From Saccoglossus kowalevskii (lineage: Eukaryota > Hemichordata > Enteropneusta > Harrimaniidae): 10,088 bases of DNA. Both the position numbers and the translations under genes were made by a program. The stretch's first letter is position 1, and each line of letters starts with the position of its first letter. The stretch spans positions 1-10,088 of the forward strand of contig NW_003137603.1 of NCBI RefSeq assembly GCF_000003605.2, given 5' to 3'. The notes beneath the pieces are model-generated. The model did not search any database and was not told the DNA's origin. It was given only the letters and a program-made list of their open reading frames with translations. Shown piece by piece: positions 7,089-10,088 of this stretch.

Positions 7089-7383
7089 GCCTCATCTCAG
7101 AAAAAAAGTGCTGCAATCAGTTGTAAACGGAATATTAAAACTTGAGAGGATAACCAAAAATCTTAGCTGGTTTTAGTCCAAGTATTTTGTACAGGTACTT
7201 GTACAGTGTGTCTGTCAAAAATTAATGATTAACTGAGATAAATATGAACTGCCTAATTATATTCATTGTGTGACTACTGTATTATTTGAAAAGTAAAAAA
7301 ACGCCCTCTATGAATAACTAACATGTTGCAAGTTATTAATAGTTACTAGTAGTGTGGGCAGCCCCATATAAAGAGATATTTTG

Positions 7384-7843
7384 CCCCAAATATATGCAAT
7401 GAATTATACCCCTTACATATATTCAGTCCCCAAATATATGCAATGAATTATACCCCTTACATATATTCAGTCCCCAAATATATGCAATGAATTATACCCC
7501 TTACATATATTCAGTCCCCAAATATATGCAATGAATTATACCCCTTACATATATTCAGTCTCCAAATATATGCAATGAATTATACCCCTTACATATATTC
7601 AGTCCCCAAATATATGCAATGAATTATACCCCTTACATATATTCAGTCCCCAAATATATGCAATGAATTATACCCCTTACATATATTCAGTCCCCAAATA
7701 TATGCAATGAATTATACCCCTTACATATATTCAGTCCCCAAATATATGCAATGAATTATACCCCTTACATATATTCAGTCCCCAAATATATGCAATGAAT
7801 TATACCCCTTACATATATTCAGTCCCCAATATGTGCTATGAAT
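7384..7843. repeat. 44-bp satellite array, 10 copies plus a degenerate partial copy
   Basis: The unit starts CCCCAAATATATGCAATG and ends ATATATTCAGT. Ten units of exactly 44 bp run from 7384 to 7823; the only difference I see is CTCC for CCCC at the start of unit 5 (7560). A decayed partial unit follows (7824-7843), and a fragment GAATTATATCCCTTA reappears at 7897-7911, so the array once extended further. Each unit has two CCCC blocks 25 and 19 bp apart, both followed by ATATAT-containing sequence, so it may descend from a dimer of a ~22-bp unit. TGAAT and ATTCA within the unit can pair. No protein frame is preserved. Confidence 0.95.
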
Positions 7844-8140
7844 GAATAATAAAACAATGCATACAACTGCAATTTTTTGTCTTGTTCAGCGAACTGGAAT
7901 TATATCCCTTAAAACAATTAAACAAATTAGGCAACAATGTTTTTGTAAGATATTTACATTAATCAAGGACTTTTGGTAGACTGCTTTCTCACTGCTGTTT
8001 CAATCCTGAAACTTGTTTGTATTCAAAATTAATTATTACAAAGCATATCCTTTTTGAGCAAAATATGATAAAGGAAATAATATTATATAACAAAGGGCAA
8101 GGTCACCATAGTTTAACTATTACTACGTTCATGTTACAGG
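7844..8140. other. AT-rich spacer, no gene
   Basis: Apart from the satellite fragment at 7897-7911 nothing stands out. Short frames from 8017 onward are AT-driven and match nothing I know. Confidence 0.4.
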
Positions 8141-8146
8141 ATCTCA

Positions 8147-8359
8147 GCACGTGCCAAAATTATTATTTCTTTGGGTTTGCAGAGGGATTACAGCAGTTTT
8201 GTTCACGTTATTTGGGACCCACTGAGAACTGACACAACTCATGCCGAAATCACGCCCTCATTCGTATTTCGTGACGAGCGTTTAGGCAGCAAATCCCGGC
8301 ACATGCCAAGTTTCTGTCCCAAGCATCTGCCGACTTGGTCCCGAGTCTCAGCACGTGCC
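8147..8359. repeat. Degenerate GCACGTGCC repeat cluster
   Basis: GCACGTGCC (8147-8155), GCACATGCC (8299-8307), GCATCTGCC (8323-8331) and GCACGTGCC (8351-8359) recur; the last three are spaced 24 and 28 bp apart and share following text of the type AAGTTT..GTCCC / GACTTGGTCCCGAG. The outer two share the longer block TCTCAGCACGTGCC. CTCAGCACGTGCCGAG at 8346-8361 is a palindrome with one mismatch pair, centred on a CACGTG E-box. The cluster is GC-richer than its surroundings. An 84-codon frame crossing it (8171-8425) contains the repeats in its sequence and matches no family I know, so I do not call it a gene. Confidence 0.5.
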
Positions 8360-8369
8360 GAGATCTCTA

Positions 8370-8927
8370 ACGTGAACACCACTTATGTTTTTATTCTGTA
8401 TCGTGACAATAGTTTTCTCAAATAGATTGAAACTGGTACATACACAGTATTTCATTAGTTGATTGTCTCATAATAGTTTCTAACTTATCTGTATATTTCA
8501 ATTAGCTAATTATATACTTATGAACTATTATCAGCTTTTTTAGCTAAAATATTGTAAAAAACATTGCTGAATTAAAAATATCTTTTGGGGAGGGACATAT
8601 AATAGTAAGAAATAAGTAAGTCAAAATGATTTGCATATTATTAATTAATTATAAAAAAAATAACTAACAACTTCAGTTTGGTTTACTAACTGGTTTTTCT
8701 GAACCTGTTGTACGTGCTAATCAATTTTGTTAACACCACAAAATAATATGGCCTGAAATTGATGACAACCGCTAAGGTCAATCTAATTAAATTACATTGT
8801 CTTGCTGTCATTACTGTGTCTTTGACCTTGTATGTCATTCATTAATAGATAGACCATTTAAATAGTAAAATATCTGGAGTATGTTCTGCATTCACATATT
8901 GACAACTATAATGCTGTATATGCCTTT
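8370..8927. other. AT-rich stretch without gene
   Basis: No coding signal. AAGGTCAA (8774-8781) and TTGACCTT (8822-8829) form an inverted pair of nuclear-receptor-like half-sites 40 bp apart; such short matches are common and I give them little weight. Confidence 0.4.
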
Positions 8928-8995
8928 TTAGCTCCGCTGTCGACTTTGTCGAGCGGAGCTTATCATATGAGTGATTGTCCGTCGTCGTCCGTGTC
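8928..8995 (-). repeat. Terminal module of a repeat-carrying element: microsatellite, spacer, hairpin, CTAA (minus orientation)
   Basis: On the plus strand, a hairpin occupies 8930-8960: AGCTCCGCTGTCGAC, loop TTT, GTCGAGCGGAGCT (13 paired bases with a GT bulge). It is followed by a 16-nt spacer (8961-8976) and a GTCCGTCGTCGTCCGT tract (8977-8995), after which the 157-bp satellite begins. On the minus strand the order is satellite, ACGG/ACG-rich tract, spacer, hairpin, and the stem's last two bases plus AA give CTAA (8931-8928). This is the same order as in the element at 425-600. Known: bivalve 'pearl'-type and other Helitron-like non-autonomous elements combine internal ~160-bp tandem repeats, short microsatellites and terminal hairpins. 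Assignment to them is inference. Confidence 0.6.
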
Positions 8996-9002
8996 AATGT
9001 TT

Positions 9003-10088
9003 TACTTTTTCGACTTCTTCTTGAAAACTACAAGCCTGAATGCTTTGATACTTGGTGTATATGTACCTTGGGTAGACCTCTCTTAGGTTTGTTCATTTCA
9101 TGTTGATATCTTCAATTCTCTAAGTTTGGTGAATATTTTTGTCATTTTTGTTAAAAAGTGATATTTTCGACTTCTTGTTAAAAACCGCAAGTGCAATTGC
9201 TTTGATATTACATATATAGGTACTACATGTGGACCTCTCTCAGATTTGTTCATTTTGTAATGATATCTTTAATTCTCTAATTTTGGTGAATATTTTTGTC
9301 ATTTTTGGTAAAAAGTGATATTTTCGACTTCTTGTTAAAAACCGCAAGTGCAATTGCTTTGATATTACATATATAGGTACTACATGTGGACCTCTCTCAG
9401 AATTGTTCATTTTGTAATGATATCTTTAATTCTCTAATTTTGGTGAATATTTTTATCATTTTTGGTAAAAAGTGATATTTTCGACTTCTTGTTGAAAACC
9501 GCAAGTCCAATTGCTTTGATACTACATATATAGGTACTACATGTAGACCTCTCTCAGATTTGTTCATTTTGTGATGATATCTTCGATTCTTTAATTTTGG
9601 TGAATATTTTTGTAATTTTTGGTAAAAACTGATATTTTCGACTTCTTGTTTAAAACCACAAGTCCGATTGCTTTGATATTACATATATAGGTACTACATG
9701 TGGACCTCTCTCAGATTTGTTCATTTTGTGATGATGTCTTCAATTCTCTAATTTTCGTGAATATTTTTGTAATTTTTGGTAAAAAGTGATATTTTCGACT
9801 TCTTGTTAAAAACCAATAGTTCAATTGCTTTGATATTACATATTTAGATACTACATGTAGACCTTTCTCAGATTTGTTCATTTCGTGATGATATCTTGGA
9901 TTCTATAATTTTGGTGAATATTTTTGTCATATTTGGTAAAAAGTGATATTTTCGACTTCTTGTTAAAAATCAAAAGTTCAATTGCTTTGATATTACATAT
10001 TTAGATACTACATGTAGACCTTTCTCAGATTTGTTCATTTCGTGATGATATCTTGGATTCTATAATTTTGGTGAATATTTTTGTCATA
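9003..10088. repeat. 157-bp satellite, seven units, running off the window
   Basis: The landmark CGACTTCTT starts at 9011, 9168, 9325, 9482, 9639, 9796 and 9953: exactly 157 bp each time, with no net indel. The seventh unit is cut by the window end. Unit 1, next to the hairpin module, is the most diverged. Adjacent units are most alike: 2 and 3 differ at about two positions, 6 and 7 at about two, and 6/7 share variants (ATATTTAGATAC, TCTTGGATTCTATAATT) absent from 2/3. This is local homogenisation. 157 is not a multiple of three and stops occur in every frame, so it is non-coding. The length is close to a nucleosome core plus short linker. Similar ~160-bp satellites associated with mobile elements are known in bivalves. 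Confidence 0.93.

Noticed and set aside
8171-8425. 84-codon plus-strand frame
   Set aside because: Much of it translates the degenerate GCACGTGCC repeat units; no family resemblance and no clear splice boundaries.
8774-8829. Inverted AAGGTCAA / TTGACCTT pair as a nuclear-receptor element
   Set aside because: The half-sites are 40 bp apart, far outside normal spacing, and AGGTCA-like words occur several times elsewhere in the window.

Overview
This window looks like AT-rich, intron- and repeat-dominated DNA from an animal. There is no operon structure and no long open frame; satellites sit between unique DNA, and a few short exon-like islands carry eukaryotic splice signals. The repeat style (hairpin-plus-GGAC-type termini and a head-to-tail ~160-bp satellite attached to such a terminus) is what I associate with marine invertebrates, bivalves in particular. 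That placement is an inference, not a demonstration.

Layout: 1-420 is plain AT-rich DNA. 425-600 is the end of a dispersed element with an ACGG/ACGC microsatellite and a terminal hairpin. 601-1640 holds nothing I can name. 1657-2034 is a patchwork of decayed direct repeats built on a CTCGCAACTG core, and 2230-2295 is a two-copy tandem repeat. The best gene signal is on the minus strand at 2753-2676: a 26-codon exon that reads like the cytosolic N-terminus and first transmembrane helix of a tetraspanin (TSPAN6/7-like pattern) and ends at a strong GTAAG donor. If so, 1-2675 is the start of its first intron, the rest of the gene lies off the left edge, and 2754-3100 is its 5' UTR/promoter, with two back-to-back upstream ORFs and a possible antisense exon.

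A second non-repetitive, GC-richer island at 3880-4320 contains a coding-like minus-strand frame (ATG at 4039), a plus-strand 40-codon frame (ATG at 4198), and between them a motif matching the RFX/X-box consensus. It looks like a possible bidirectional promoter with first exons, but I cannot name either product.

The right half is dominated by satellites: a 22-bp array (20 copies, 5114-5552), a 44-bp array (10 copies plus a fragment, 7384-7843), a degenerate GCACGTGCC repeat cluster (8147-8359), and a strictly periodic 157-bp satellite (9011 to the window end) headed by a hairpin module at 8928-8995. The element ends at 564-600 and 8928-8995 differ in sequence but share one grammar: microsatellite, 13-16-nt spacer, hairpin, CTAA. 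That suggests Helitron/Helentron-like non-autonomous elements, one of which carries the 157-bp satellite. No rRNA, tRNA or CRISPR array was seen, and no complete protein-coding gene.
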